This document shows, in pieces, positions 47,701-61,955 of a DNA stretch of 64,000 bases. The notes under the pieces are model-generated. The model worked only from the letters and a program-made list of their open reading frames with translations. It was not told the DNA's origin and ran no database searches. A program made the position numbers and the translations under genes. The stretch spans positions 1,443,501-1,507,500 of the forward strand of contig JAFREQ010000040.1 of the NCBI GenBank assembly GCA_025331565.1, given 5' to 3'. The DNA comes from Holacanthus passer. Its lineage: Eukaryota > Chordata > Actinopteri > Pomacanthidae. The stretch's first letter is position 1; every line of letters begins with the position of its first letter.

Positions 47701-50482
47701 TGCTTACTAATCCATCTGTTTAAAAAAAAAAAAAATCAATCTTATAACATATAATAATGTTGCACTTAGAGGGACATGCATTTATTTACATATTATTAAC
47801 ATTAATGGCCGAACCGCTCTGACCTCAGCCTCCTCAGCTGCAGCCTCATCATCTTGGTTTAATTCATTCTGTCTCGTGTCTTGTCTCCGAGATTTTTTAG
47901 CAACTGACCAAAATCTAACCAAACCAAGCAACTCATTTATAGTAGGTGACGTCCGATCCAGGATCATCATCTCTCATGATCCTCAGAGTTCATGATCATG
48001 TGACAGAATCTCCTCGGACGCCGGCGACCAGGCCGAGCCCCCGACGGAAGCATCAGGGCCTCTGTTACCCCTTCGCCGTGCATTTCTGACAGGAGTGGGC
48101 ATTTCCTGTCAGTGGGGATACAGGTAGCGTGCTCACTCGATGCTAATAACGCAGTCCCTCAGCCTGTCTTTCATGGAATTTAGGCCAAACGTGACAGGAA
48201 TACTTCCCTCTTCAAAGCCATGCAGTCAGTTGCATAGATCCTCTCCCGTTCATCAGCTGCTGCGGTGGGGATGCAAGGAGTCAAGTACACTCAGCCTTTG
48301 CTCTCTGCGTGGGCTTCATCTTCTGGATATCTGTCTCTTTGGGGGCGGCCATTTTAATATTCAAACCAAGCAGAGAGAACAAGTGCAGAGGGACAGCGGC
48401 CATTTGAATAATTGAAGAGGCTTCGTAGCGCTAGAGGATCCTCTCTCTCCTTCTCTCTCTCTCTCTCCACCATATTTTCCCTTCCATCTTTTTTTCCAGC
48501 CCGGCTTCTTGAAGTTTGTCCCAGAAAGCAGTCTGGGACATGTGCTACCACAGCAGCCAATCCAACGATCCCAATAGACTGATGGAAGGAGATAGAAAAG
48601 AAGGAGGAAGGAAAAAGAGACGTCTCACAGAGAGGAAGAAATATAGAGGCCAAATCTATTTTGACAGAAATGTGGCTACAGACCAAAATGAGGGATGAAA
48701 AGAATCAACTAAAGCCATCTTTCCCCATAATTTGTTAAACACTTTTACATAGCTTTTCCCATCTGTGTCCTTCAATTTGTCTGACAGACTTTAAAGGCAG
48801 GATGTCTAAATAAGTCAGGGAGAAGAACCTTCCTCCTCCCTAAAGACTGAATGAAGCATAAAGCCGTTTTAAATTTTCAATACTCTTTCTCATTTTTGTC
48901 ACTTCTTGAGCAGCTATTTGAAAACTGCTTGAAGTTCAATGAAGATGATAACAAGTGATACACGCTGTGCTTTTTGATAATCATGCGAGTCCCTTTGTTG
49001 AGAGTTCAAATCCATCCGGCGTTTAGAAGAAAAAAAGTGAAGGTAGACGTAGCTTGACGTATTTTATTTGAGTATTTTGATCAAGTATTTAAGCCGTTCG
49101 AGGCTCGTTCGTCTGTCTGAATAAATATTGAAAGCAAACGTCTCTCTGTTTTTAAAAACTAATCTCGTCAAAAATGTTATTATTGACTATGTCGTATTCT
49201 TGTCTTAGCACCTTGGGCCAAACTTGAACTAATGTGCATAAAGATTCAGTAAATCACACAACTTCCAAGCAGACATAGTGAATGAAAAATGCATAGAAAT
49301 AGAAGCCTGGTCGAAACCATTTCCAACTTTGCTTTTTGCATAGAAAATAGAAGTAATAGAAGCTGTCAAACTGTCAAAAAACGCTTGATGCTTGTGTTGA
49401 TTTCACCACCCAGAAGTCATTTGTGGGCTGGAAATCTCTGGCATTGACATTGAGCATTGCTGTTGCGCGGATTCAAACGGGGCTAAATAAGACGTACAGT
49501 ATATTTATATTGTCCTCGTGCGAAAAACATTGTAATGAGGGAGTACGTTGTCGACGCAGCAGGTGGTTGACATTGATTTGATTGCGCAGATCTGCTGAGG
49601 CTTTCATTTACAGCAACACGCTGTGCAGCCCTCCCCTCGATCCGGGCGCTTTTATTTTTAATTTTTCTGCTCAGGAGATCTCGAGGAATTAAAATTCATA
49701 TTTCATCAAAGCGTGAATAAAACGCTGATAACAAAATATAACAAATGCACATCCAGTGTTTGTAGGAGAGACTGCGAAAGTCTCTTACAGTTATGTAACT
49801 ATTACTACATTAATATTAGTGCAGCGTATGAAAGATTACATTAAAGTCCAATTAGGCCTCAGTACAGGTAATGTGAAACCACATAGGTCCGGTTCTGTGC
49901 ACCTGGATCTGTCGATGGAAATTCTCTCAGATGAGATTTTCACTGATTTGGCTTCTTAGACCAGGATTATATTTAATCTATGTGAAATGGGCTCATGTTT
50001 TGACAAGCTCCCCTTTTAGTTATGCATGAGGAGGAACGTTCTGACTTTCAGAGATGTGAGGAAAAAAAAAAACAGTAAAATGTTTTATGAGAGAGCAGGA
50101 ACTGTTTGTAGTTGAAGGTGCTAAAGTCAGATGAATGTTAACCAAGTAAAAAGGCGACTTGAGGTCTGAACTTGCTGGACAATACAGAGTCTGACACAGT
50201 TTCATAAATTCTTCATGTCATGGAGGATCAGTTCAGGATGTTACTGTTTATTGATGTCTGTTAGGTTTAAAGGGTCATTTATTGGCAGTTTTAACAATAA
50301 CTTGAGCTTTAGTTCAAAGGTTGAGACTCTGACTTTGATTCAGACAGAAATCAAAATCAAGAAATCGACAGGTTTTCATCTCAGCTGTATAAAAAACTCT
50401 TTGAAACTCAAAGATCTTCTTTGTACATAAAAAAAAATACAATGCTACAATGATGTGATGTATTGCTGTACATCAGAAATCT

Positions 50483-50511
50483 GATAGATAGATAGATAGA
50501 TAGATAGATAA
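50483..50511. repeat. (GATA)n microsatellite
   Basis: About seven tandem GATA units. Confidence 0.95.
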
Positions 50512-50599
50512 TTTCCTCTGAAACAGTTCACTAATTGATGAGTCGATCAACAGAAATTGGCTGTGAAGCTCTATGGATGACGATGTTGATGTGTTGGCC

Positions 50600-50835
50600 G
50601 GTTCACCACTTTTTTCCACTGACTGAAATATCTCAACAACTATAAAATATAAATGTTGGTACAGATGTGTGTGTTTGCACCTACTGGTGGTTCCCTGGTT
50701 GACATTTGTGGTTTTGAGCGAAACGTCTCAGCAACTCTTGGAAGGATTTCCATGCAATTTTAATGCAGATACTTAGAGTCTGATCTCTGACTTTCATCTA
50801 GCGCCATCATCAGATCAACATGTGGCTCATCTAGC
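50600..50835 (+). repeat. Repeat with CAACAACTAT / GGAAGGATTTCCATGCAATTTT
   Basis: AAATATCTCAACAACTATAA, TCTCAGCAACTCTTGGAAGG and ATTTCCATGCAATTTTAATG follow a teleost repeat whose relatives carry CAATCCATCCAATAGTTGTT (see 59540-59930). Confidence 0.4.
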
Positions 50836-50914
50836 TAATATCTTTATTTATTTATTCACAATGATCATTACAGCCTCACAGAGCTGATAGTGTGGCGACA
50901 ATCTCAGTCTAGTG

Positions 50915-51090
50915 CCAAAAATTGCTGAAAAATATCTGCTGGTTTTCTGAATCCAATTAAACATCTTCAGGTTTTGGACTGTTGATCGGACAAAACAAAC
51001 GTTCTGATGACTGAGCTCAACTTGGGAAATTGTGATATTTTCCTCTATTTTCTGACATCTCAAGACGAATAGAGAATAATAATTAGAGCC
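50915..51090 (-). repeat. Residual GATTAATC-family repeat, reversed
   Basis: On the minus strand this reads AGATGTCAGAAAATAGAGGA, later TTTGTCCGATCAACAGTCCA and AAACCTGAAGATGTTTAATT, in the order expected for the family at 62655. Confidence 0.5.
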
Positions 51091-51899
51091 CTAATTCCTT
51101 TTATTTCCTGTTTGATGGTGGTTTGACTAACACATCCCTCTAAATCTTCCACAGGTGATCCACGGGGTTGAGATGTGTTAAAGCTCATAGCTCATGATTC
51201 AGATCATTTTCAGACTCAAACCACTCAGTGACCCCTCATTACCAATATGGAAGCATCTGCTCGTGTTTCTCCAATAACGTATTCAGGTTCAGATTCATTT
51301 TCTGATCGCTATCTGCAGATAAACTGTAATCACTTACTTCACAGTCTCATACTCAGTCTCTCATTTGATTTTTCTATGTGATCAAAACAACATGTAATAC
51401 AGTGTCATTAAGGCTGATTTATATTCATCCTCATTCTCTCTCTCTCATAAAGCAGCGTGACCTCGGTGACCGGGAGCCAGTCTGTCACGTCGCCGACTCG
51501 CAGTCCATTATGTCACCTAATGAGACGCCCTGCTCGTCCCAGATCACACGAATGCGCGATGACTCGTCGGTGTGCCGGCCTCCGAGCCGCCGAACCACCA
51601 GAACCGAACCTTTGTGCCAGGCTGGTGTTTGCAGGGGGATTGAGTTTTACATTACAGCAAAGCCAACCAGCAGGTTTGAGCCTCGCAGACGTTGCCTTGG
51701 ATACTTTTGTCTGCTTCTGACAGCATTTGTAAAAGGAACAAATTGGTTGCACTTAAACATGCTCATTGAAAATAGCAGGTGGGAAAACTGTAATATTGCA
51801 GCCGGTCCAAAGCATTAATCATCATTTCATTTATAGCCAACATGGTGGACACATGCACGTATCGTAGGTGAGCTTTTAATGTGCAGGAGACCTCATGTT

Positions 51900-53291
51900 G
51901 AATGTGAATGTGTTGGTGGGTGCAGCCTGTGCGAGTGGTCCGCTTTGGATGACTGGATGGAGACTCGCGCCTGTAGGTGGCAACCATACCTCATCAACAA
52001 TTCAATCATGCACGCACGCGCGCAGACACGCACGGGCACGCGCACAGAAGAGACATCAAGATCCGGGCTTCATGCGTTAATGCTATTGATCCCCGATAAT
52101 TAACGACCGCCGGGTGATTTAAACGGCCAGATGGACGCACGCGCGCCCAAAGTTTAAAAGCGCTCCCTGGGCGACGCGGGGACGCGCTCACGCCCACGCG
52201 CACCTTTTGCCTGCCACTTTTCGCCGGCACGTGCACGCCGGAGATTTCAGCGTTTGCTCGCTATTCAAGTCATGGACTGCAGAGAGAGCCATTAGGAGCC
52301 GGTGGCACACACACACACACACGCACACACACATACACACACGCACACACACATACACACAGGCACGCACACACACAGGCTGCTTTATTTGCAACACACG
52401 GATGCTGCTGCCGCTGCTGCCACACCAGCCGGATCGGACACACGCTCCCTGACAGCCGGAATTATTACTAATAGCTGCGCTTATATAATCAATACCTCCA
52501 CACCGGATTGCTTTGGGAGGAGGGGGAGGAGGAGGAGGACAGCATCCAGCGGATTCTTGCAGAAATCCTCTATGTGATTTTTTCAGTGCAGCCTATGGCA
52601 AAGCATCGGTCCTGATGCGACGCGTGTGATGGTTGCAGTGGGACGGATATCCTTAATTTTATCCAATAGGCGTTCTCAGGGTTTTTTTTTTTTTTTTTTG
52701 CTTTTCTTTTTGCAGGATGCTTGTGCGCCGCTTTTCTGCACTGACCTTATCAACAATGCTTTAATTAGGTAATTGTTGATATGTTTGGATTATCAACGCA
52801 AAAAAAATAGTGCACTTTGGGTTTTTTTTTTAAAAATTATTCTGGTTGTTGAAAGAGGAAACCACCAGTGGGAGTCAATCCGGACTGTGACTGCTTTAGG
52901 GGGGGGGAAATAAGGGGCCTATACAGACTTGATCCCCCCCATCTGAAACTCTGCAGGATTTCCTCCTCAGTCCAGAGGAATATCTTCAAGTCCAGGGTTT
53001 TTTCCCCCCTCCTGCTCCTCTGAGGGGGGTTTTCATCGGCTCTCATCTCAGCCCGGGGAATGGTGGCCGCACCGCACATCCACGCAACTCTTCCTGAATG
53101 TTTGGCATTTTTTCCAGCCTCCTGACTCGCGATCGAGAGAGAGAGAGACTGCAGCACCATCGCGTCCCCCCTTTTTCACATGGAGGTTTGCGCCTCGGTC
53201 GTGCTGCAAAATCTTCCAAACGGGGACCGGGGCCCTGCTGGTTTTTTCCTCCGCTGCTCTCAACCCCGATTTCATTTATTCGAGAAAATGC
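51900..53291 (+). promoter_or_regulatory. CpG-rich block: candidate promoter and first exon
   Basis: Base composition changes abruptly to GC-rich with many CpGs (for example GCGACGCGGGGACGCGCTCA, GCCGGCACGTGCACGCCGG). The block ends GAGAAAATGC|GTGAGTATTT, a perfect splice donor after an in-frame ATG at 53287. A frame beginning MEVCASVVLQNLPNG (ATG at 53178) is open through to this donor, so coding could start at either ATG, or the exon could be 5' UTR only. The gene would run rightwards beyond the window. No family is recognised. Confidence 0.4.
52302..52380. repeat. Imperfect (CA)n microsatellite
   Basis: CA repeats interrupted by CGCA, TACA and GGCA. Confidence 0.9.
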
Positions 53292-53591
53292 GTGAGTATT
53301 TGCGTTGATTTCAGCCTCAGTTGAGGCTTTTTTTCCCCCCCCTCGGTGCGATGTGCTGTTGCAGATTCATGCAGACCGATTGTTCATGGCCGTGATTTGT
53401 TGGTTGGCTCGCAGACTTGGATGCAAAGAGATGATGAGAAGATACTTTTTTATTTTTTGACACGTCCTCTTTGCATGTCTATAGGTAGGCTGTCGCATCC
53501 TCTTTGGTGTCTGTGTGAACGTGTGTGTGTGATGTATCATGAGAGAGATATAGATGGAGATAAAGATGGGAACAGAAAAGGGGGGGTGAGG

Positions 53592-53592
<1 letters not shown>

Positions 53593-53623
<31 letters not shown>
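53593..53623. repeat. (GT)n microsatellite
   Basis: About 15 GT units just inside the putative intron. Confidence 0.97.
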
Positions 53624-53624
<1 letters not shown>

Positions 53625-56600
53625 GGTGGGGTAGCTGTTGCAACAAATTGTGCGTTTGAGAGACTGGATGGTCTGTGGTGGTCCCTGTTGCCAGCAGGAC
53701 ATTACTGCTAGAAAAAGGCCCTACGTCATATGGTAATTCAAATTCAGTTCAGGTATTCTCAGCATACACGTTTGCAGCAAGAGCAGAGCCGGATTGGCCA
53801 GGTGGGCAGGCTGGCCCACAGGAAGGGCGCTTTTGAGTTGGAAAATGTGGCAAAGCAAAAGCCTCGGGTCAAGATTCATTTTTACAGCAGTCGCTCGTGC
53901 ACACACCTCAGTCACATTTCTCTCCATCCACTGCCTGTGTGTGTGTTGACCCAGTATGTCTTTGCCGACGTACCCCAGCAAAAGCCACCAGCCATGCACA
54001 GAAATGAGGTTGTCATCTCTCCCCCAGCAGCAGGTTAAACAGAAATGCTCAAAGGGGTGCATTTTAAAATTTAAGCTGTCAAGTTCCAGAGTTGCTGCTT
54101 TTTGGAAATGCAGCTTTTTTTTTTTTTTTTTTTTGAAGACATGTGAATAGGAGCTGTCCATCAGTGGGAGGTGCTGAAAATGCCCTGATGCTGATGCTGA
54201 AATGGGCAGAGGGAGCCGCGTTTGGATGCCGACATCACATCTGAAATTTGCTGGTGCTGCCGCAGCCAAAAAAGCATTGCACTTAAACCTGCTCGTCCTC
54301 AAGTGTACGCTTTCATACTCACATCTGGCCATTTTTACAACCCGCCTGTAAAGTGAAGGACACAGACGGAGGGTTTGAGGATGGGGCTGTCATTCAGCGT
54401 TGGTTGGCACAGTATTTGCATGCATATGTAAAGACATTCCACCTATAGCCTGCTGGATTGGGTTGGGAGCTTGTTGATTAAATGGTGAATTGAAGGTATG
54501 AATGTATAAATACTGCATAGACATCTCAGCAAAGGTTTCTGTTAATAGTAGGAAGGTTAGTGCCTGTTACACATCAGACCATTTATTCCTTAGTATGAAT
54601 GGGTTCTTTCAAATGTCTAAGTCAGAGGAAAATGGCAACATGAGGTATAAGATCTACTTACTCACGCTCACTAACATGATATAGTGTAGTACAATATTGC
54701 ATTCTGAATTTTAAATCGGCATTACATTCAGAACCAGGTCTGGATTATTTCAGTGCACAGTAATAGGCTGGTAAAATTAAGGCCACACACCAATAAGTGT
54801 CTCAATAGGGCATTGGGTCACCATGAGCCACCTGAGCTGCTACACTCAGCTCTGGGATTCTGAAAAAAAAAAAAAAAAAATCTGAAGCACAACTGGAGGA
54901 ATGTGACTATTTTCCACAGGAAGCTCCACACTTTGAACTTTAAAGGTGCTCAGAAACATTGTTGGCGACCATTACTGCCCGGGCTGTAAACACGAGTTCC
55001 AGCCTCATCAAACAACTCGGGGACCTGTTGTGCCCTGTGGACTTGTCACCTTTTAACATCCCTCACTCATTAGGACAGAAAGACCAAAGCATAAGAAATG
55101 TGATCGCCCTGTCGGCCCCTGTAGGTTTTGGCATTTACCTGCCTGCTATGGGAGCGAATGGTTGCAAACCGTGCCAGCGCCGCTCACCAGAACAGCTGTG
55201 ACAGAAGCCTTCACCGTGGGGAAATAAGCACTTGGGCGAATACGTTTCTTTTCATGCGTGACACACATGTAGTCAACCGCTGGTTCAGAACAGGGTGAAC
55301 GATGACTCATCTGACCGTCCAGGTTTTTTCCTCCTCAGTAAACCGCTGCTTTTGTTCTTGCACAACCTGCTGCGTAACAGAGGTAATTTACGCGTAATAA
55401 GGCTTGCGATGCTATTCTGCCGTAATATTGCTTCCTAGATTTCTTTTGACAAGCTGCCTTCACACAGTCATTTGTAGTGAGTTTATTTACAATGGCTGGT
55501 CTGTTTTTTCTTCCTTGCATCTGGAAATAATGCACAAACATCACAGTCAAGGGCTATATGTGCCTGCTCTTCCCAGGTGGTTATGTCGTAGCCACACTTT
55601 CCTATCATCAAACATCATTAAATCAAACAATGTACATCACAGAAGCTCCAAGAAACATCTACTTCAACAAACAACCCTCTATAAAAGTCACAGATTCCTT
55701 CTTCGAGCCACAGGAGCCAAAATAATGAGCAACTGGGTCTACCCAGGGTTTTTACACACAACACTGAGCATGGTGGGATGTTAATCACTGAGTAATTTTA
55801 AGGAGCAGCCGCACACCTGTGTCGAATTAACAGCACGTCTTTGTCCCTTTTTTTCAGATGTCAAATGACCTTGACCAGTCAAACTGGGATTCATAATTAA
55901 TTTCCTAAAACTCCTCGGGTTATGGGTCAACTGCAAGAGCGCAGTTCAGTGGCGCTGCAGCCAAGTCTCGATCTGATTACAGTGCAACACTTTCAAGAAA
56001 ATCTGGTCTCAGTTACTTAGAATTGCAGTATGTTCAGTGTCAGGGTGCGATGGTACTAAATTAGCTGAAGACTCATTTGAAACTATTAGTTGAGAAATGA
56101 TTAATAGACACAAAATAAGAACATCATTTATCAAGCAAATATTATCTGCATCCAACATCTCAGATCTGTGAGGATGAGGATATTTTGCTCAGTGTGTCCA
56201 GCTTCTGCCTTTTATTTAGCAAATGAATGAGTAGCCTCCTGACAAGCCCAAGCCCCTCTTTGTATAATGATGGTGTTTGTTAAACTACAACAGATCTTTC
56301 TTTGCTGAAACGATGTACTGGGGTAGATTAATGCCCATTTTTGAAAGCCTTGGGTTTCAACCTGTCATCAGGCAAAAACGCTGATTCATTTTCAAATTGC
56401 TATCTTCTCCATTGCACTTACACTTTTGGCTTTTGGCGATTGATGGGGGCAGTCGGTGTTTTTGAGGGATCTGCTTTACTTTAACGGGGGCACTGTTTTG
56501 TTGTTTCATCAATTTATATTGTCATCTTGGCCTTCTGCATACTTCTCAGCATGATATGAGGATTGGTGTTGGGAGTGGCGATAAATTATGGTTGAGGTTC

Positions 56601-59439
56601 TGTCTGGATAAAGGGAAAAACAGTCCCTCCAGGCCTGTGCTTTTTTTTATCTTAACTACTACAGAGGGATTGTGTGCATTTCTCTATGTATATGTACAGT
56701 ATGTGTCTGTGTGGCATAAATAAGCGAGTGGGATGCAGTTGGAGATTAGAGTGACTTCCAGCCGGCTCCATTTTGATAGATAGCGCTCTGTATCTTTCCA
56801 GTAGTACCTCCACAAAACATGTGTTTGTGTCGAGTCAAGAGACAGGCCAATCTGAACGAGTTGAACTGCTCGGGTGTGAAAGAGTCCGACGCATGCCAGG
56901 CTGGAGAGACTTAGTATTCACTGTAGCAGCTTAAGTTATGCCTTTGTGCACCAGAAAGGGGATTATTCAGTGAATCCTGCTCTGTGTCATTCACGAGTCT
57001 GCATTTCTAAATCAACAAATATTAACGTGGTGATGTATGAAGAGGCTGGATCTGCGTGCGCATGTAGACCCGATACCGCTCATTACCGCTAAGTGCGTCT
57101 TATGTGGAGTGACAGGGTTGATGCTGGCAAAAAATCATAACTTATGGCACAAATGTCACCATGACACATTCGCTGTTTTGACTGCAGCCGTTGGTGCCTT
57201 ATTTCGCCATCTGCGTTGTGTACGATGTGTGTGTAGTGGCCTGCAGCAGGAACCAGCCATCAACTCAGCCTCTGATAGAAAGAGTATGTTGAGGCTACGG
57301 GTACCATGTTTCTGCCTCTTCAGCAACCAGCCACTTTCTGCAAATGCCATAGTGCCTTTTATAGAATCCTCTACAGATTCCCAACAGCCTACACGTATAC
57401 AGTTTAGCAATAACGCTGGAGTCAACATTATTTTCTGTGATTATAGGTGCGGTGGTGCTGTGATGTGAGGCACAGCTGAGTACCGCCCACTGCTCTGAAG
57501 AATGCATAATCACAGTAAACAATGTCCTAAAGGCAATTATGGCTTTCATACAACAGTTTCACTGCTCTCACTGTACCATTTCTAAAGTTTTCTTCAATGT
57601 AGGAATGTGAATAAAAATCGCATCAGAACGGTTGATGCCGCGTACAGGAGAGAACAGAAAGCAGTGCATCTTGGGAATTATTCCTGGGGATGTGTGGGGT
57701 TGTGTTTTCATTGCTGGTTTCATTTTGGATCTGATCCCAGGTTGATAAAACTTATTAGTTAAATTCAGAGTCAAACAAATATCTTACTGAATATTTGATC
57801 TCCTCTCTCTATTTTAAAATAGTGAAAACATTCAGAAAAGAGTAATTCAGGTAATTATTTAGCTGTAAAGAAAAATATCCCAATAAGCGTAGTATTGATT
57901 TGTGGGTCAAAAAAAGGCATTTAATAGCTTTTCATTGGCTATATTTCAATGTGAAGCAGGTCTTAACCAACTTCAGATATAGTGACTGAAAAGCTGTGGA
58001 AACAGTGGCTGTGTGACCCAGACGTCTCAGAAAAGTCAGCTATATTTGTCCCAGTTTTATTGTCTAGACAATTTTTGACCTGCAAAATCAACACTCACTG
58101 GGATGTCATCTATATGGGAAAAAAAAAAAACCTTAGAGTTTTAGATGTTGATCTTCAATATTTATTCTTTTTTTTTTTTTATTAAAACACCTGTTACTAA
58201 CACTTACTGACTGCTAAACCTTAAACAGGATTCTGATTTCGTAATTCTCGACTCAGATTCACTTTGAAACCCAACTTGAGGAACGTGCAATTAACTGGTC
58301 AGGGAAAATGATAATTAAGCTCAAATGTTCTATTAATGGCTCTTCTGAGTTACTAGCTGAGACAAACTGAAAGAACAGGTGTGAGTCAGAGGTTCATGAC
58401 TCACATGACTCATTTGTGATATTTGAAATGTATTTCAAATGCAGTGATCACGTCGTGCTACTTATTGTTCATGAGGTAAACTATAGTATAATGAACTACT
58501 CAGCTATAGTTGAATATCAAACAGTCTCCCAGTGTAGGCTTTAAAGGTGGCTCTTGTTTCTTCATGGACGACAGCAGCTTGGATTCACAGCTGATACAAT
58601 GGATTTGGGAAAAAAAAGAGAAAAGGGAAGAAAAGTATCAAAAGGTCTGTAGAAACTTCCAAACTCTTGCAGCTCAGTCCATTTCTCCTCTGTCCATCTG
58701 TATGGTCAGTGTGTTCCAAACAGTCTGATTGTTTCCAGAAAGATGAAGCTAGCGAAAGTCTGGAGCATACTGAGAATATGGATGGACAGTGGGGAAGTAG
58801 ATCATGCTGCAGGAGAAGATTTGGAAAGTTTCTGTCAACAGTTTGCTACTTTGTTTTAACCCTCAATTGGGATCGTTGTCGGGATCACAAATCAAAGGTT
58901 CTGTCCTCAGCAAAGGGGTAAACTACAAACTTAAAAATACAGGGAGTGAGTGTCTGGTTGTAAAAAAAAAAAAAAAAACTAGTTTAGTTTTTAGGGATTT
59001 CCTTTACTTCTTGTGGCCTGTGGTGCAAAATGAACAGAAATAGAAACAACTTTTTTAACACTACAGATTTATGTTAAGATAATAAGTTCACAGCTGAATC
59101 AAAAACCTTACCAGCCTCCACAGCTGTAGTCATCTTGTGTATATGAACCCTAACAAGATCATGAGCAACTCTGTTAGTACTTATTACAGCTGTGCTTTGG
59201 GAAATACTGATGTTTAGCAAGTACAGTGTTTACCATGTTGAACATTTAAGTTTAATGTCTTAACATTTTCTAATTAGCACTAGACACAAGTACATCTGAG
59301 GCTGATGGGAATGTCTTGAAGGTTTTTGGTTATAATCTACAGCATTGGACAAATTAACACGCTGGTGCTGATGAAAACTAGTTTAAATAGTGATCTAGTG
59401 AAAATAGTTACTGTACTTCATCCTAAAGGGAACATGGAT

Positions 59440-59930
59440 GTCTGTATTTGATGGTATTCATTCTATAGTCATCATGACATTTCACTCCAAACCACAAACG
59501 TCCTCATGGGAGCACTAGAGGAAAAGTAAGATGATCACCTAAGTCATTAAGATTCACCATCTGGGAACCATGAATGTCTGTGCAGATTTTTTTGTGTTCA
59601 TCCATCCAGTAGATGTAGAAATATTTCTCTGGCTAATTGAAAATGTTGGCCTGCCAGAGCGATTCAATAATGTTAGGATTCATCCTCGTGGCACAATGGA
59701 CGTCTTTAATGTCAATGTAGTCCTGGCAAGACGTTTCAGTAAAAACATTGTCAAAATCAGTAGGATGTCTTTTGTGGAGACCATGAATGTCTGTACATAC
59801 TTTCATGACAATCCATCCAATAGTTGTTGATATTGTCCACATTTCAGTTTGGGCAAAAAGTGATGGACTGACAGACTGACTCAGCAACAGACTGACTGAC
59901 CAGCAGACGTAGAGCCCTGCTGCTAGCACT
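59440..59930 (+). repeat. Array of GACCATGAATGTCTGTAC units
   Basis: Diverged units of roughly 80-220 nt repeat AACCATGAATGTCTGTGCAG, TCATCCATCCAGTAGATGTA, GACCATGAATGTCTGTACAT and ATGACAATCCATCCAATAGT, ending in a CTGACTGACTGAC-like tract. A typical teleost repeat type. Confidence 0.6.
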
Positions 59931-61230
59931 GGCTAGAAATTGTATGCATTTCATTATTTTGCATCTTTATCTGTGAAACAAAACTCTCTGCACTCGCAGC
60001 CCACAGCTTTGCACCATAAGGATTTTCCTGGAGGATGTCCTTGTGAGAAGTTACACTTCTCCCTTCAACTTTTTTTGTGGTTTGACTCACAGGGCTAATT
60101 AGAGACTCGCAGACGGCACAGGAAAGAGAATCAAATCTTTACCCAGCAAAGACCACAGGCAGCTTATACGTGCAACACGACGAATCTATATTACAAGCCA
60201 CCCACTAATAAGTTTGCGCAGCGGCGGCGTGCGTCGCTTCAAAACACAGAATCCGACCTCCACCAAAGAGACTCATATGAGTATTCTGCCTTTTGATGCG
60301 TCAAGTTCAACCCTAGTGTAGGTGAAAGCAAGCCCTTGGAAGGGCTTTGCCTCAAAGCCTGGGCAAATCTCATTGTCTGCTTATCAGCCTCAAATTTACT
60401 CCGCCTTACTGAGATATTCCCTTAGAGAATTAGGGATAATAGCTGAAGTGATGACTGTCATGATGAGCCTCTATCTCTCTCATGTTCAGAATCCCCCTTC
60501 TCTCTCCATCTCTCTAACTTTACCCTATTTATCTAATTCCCCACATATTAATGTGCATTTTATCTGCTGCCAGTTCATTTAGCTCAGATGTCTTTGATGA
60601 GAATATCTTAACATTACTAAGAGCCATGCATGCGTGGACTTTCATGTTGCAACTCACCAGGAACAGACAGTGATTCATAATGCAATGAAGGGAGTTACCA
60701 CATCAGTGTAAGAATGAAATTGATATCTAGTTCATTAATGCTTTGGCAAACAGTGCAGATTCTAGTTGCTGGAATACACTAGATTGGCTTAATTGGCAAA
60801 GATGAAACCCCAGCAACTGGCGCCAAGTCAAACACTATTAAACCGAGAAGGGAATCTTGTAAGGCTGACAGGATTGTGTCTTTAGTGTGTGGCTCAGAGT
60901 CGCCTCTGCTACATTTTACCCCTTTTAACAACAACACTTTTCTTCAACCACAGTGTTTTTCCAGGCTTCAACAAGGCTGTTAGAACAGCTCGTCCTTTTG
61001 TTGCCGTGCACTAATACATTATTGGTGAACATTGTTTGCCACAAGAGCATTTTGTCCTTCAAATTCAAAAGAAAACAAAGAGAAAAGCTCTTATGACGCT
61101 ATTCTTTGTGTCTTGTATCCTCAATAATAACACAAAGTCCCTTTCATTTGTTGTGAAATGTATTAAGCTAAGTATCCAATGCAGCTGGAGTACTTAAGGG
61201 ACAGTTGGAATACAATTTGATCTTCTACTT

Positions 61231-61250
61231 AAATATATATATATATATAT
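61231..61250. repeat. (TA)n microsatellite
   Basis: About nine TA units. Confidence 0.9.
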
Positions 61251-61739
61251 CACCATCACAGAACCCTTAGAAAATGCCTGGATCAGCTGGTCTGCAGGCT
61301 CAGATCTTAAAAGACCAAACAAGACAAAGTTGTTATTTGATATATTTTGCATACCATACATACATCAACACTGACTATAGCATCATGCAAATTACAGGCT
61401 GGAAATATGCCATAAATTATATAATAGTTAGCCTCAAACTTTACAATATTATTAGTTGCAAGATGGAAATATGACACACCTGTAGGTTATCCAGACTAAG
61501 TGGAAAATTGTTTCTGGAAACCACACTCTGATATTGAGTTTTTTCTTCTAATGCCATTTTTCAATCCTTCAAAAACTACAAACCAAATCCCATTCATCTC
61601 CATTTTACTGGCTGGCGGCAGAAATCTGACACGCAGGCATCTTCAGACCTCAGCACGTACTGTGTCTTCAAAAAAATCATGTGCAAGGCTCAGTCATGTT
61701 TGGAATAAGCAAAGTCAGTACGTGAACTGAATGTTTAAT

Positions 61740-61955
61740 TAGTGATTGAAGATAATTTTAATAATCGATTAACTGTTTAAGTCATTTTTAAGTTAAAAAA
61801 AAAAAGTGCTGCTTCTCAAATGCGTTTATGTCGTTTTAATTATGTTTGAAAGCACATTTTTTCCCTCTATTTTCTATCATTAACAGATGAATGAATGAAT
61901 GAATCAAGAAAGTAATCAGCAGATTGATCGATAAAGAAAATAATCATTAGTTGCT
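61740..61955 (+). repeat. Residual GATTAATC-family repeat with ATGA tract
   Basis: ATTTTAATAATCGATTAACT, then GTGCTGCTTCTCAAATGCGT, a short (ATGA)n run, and CAGCAGATTGATCGATAAAG with AAAATAATCATTAGTTGCTT. Confidence 0.55.

Larger units (their letters stand above)
25786..51900. other. Gene desert downstream of apip (26 kb)
   Basis: No protein-coding exon was recognised on either strand. The open stretches present are short (under about 135 codons), have no recognisable domain and lack convincing splice partners. The region carries scattered repeats (listed separately), two hairpins and several non-repetitive blocks that may be regulatory. Confidence 0.55.

Noticed and set aside
53721..54332. 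203-codon minus-strand open frame
   Set aside because: It is the longest open frame after the cd44-like stalk exon, but it includes a lysine run from a homopolymer, shows no domain, and has no convincing start context or splice partners.
57037..57468. 143-codon plus-strand open frame
   Set aside because: No domain or splice support was recognised; overlapping frames on the other strand are equally open.
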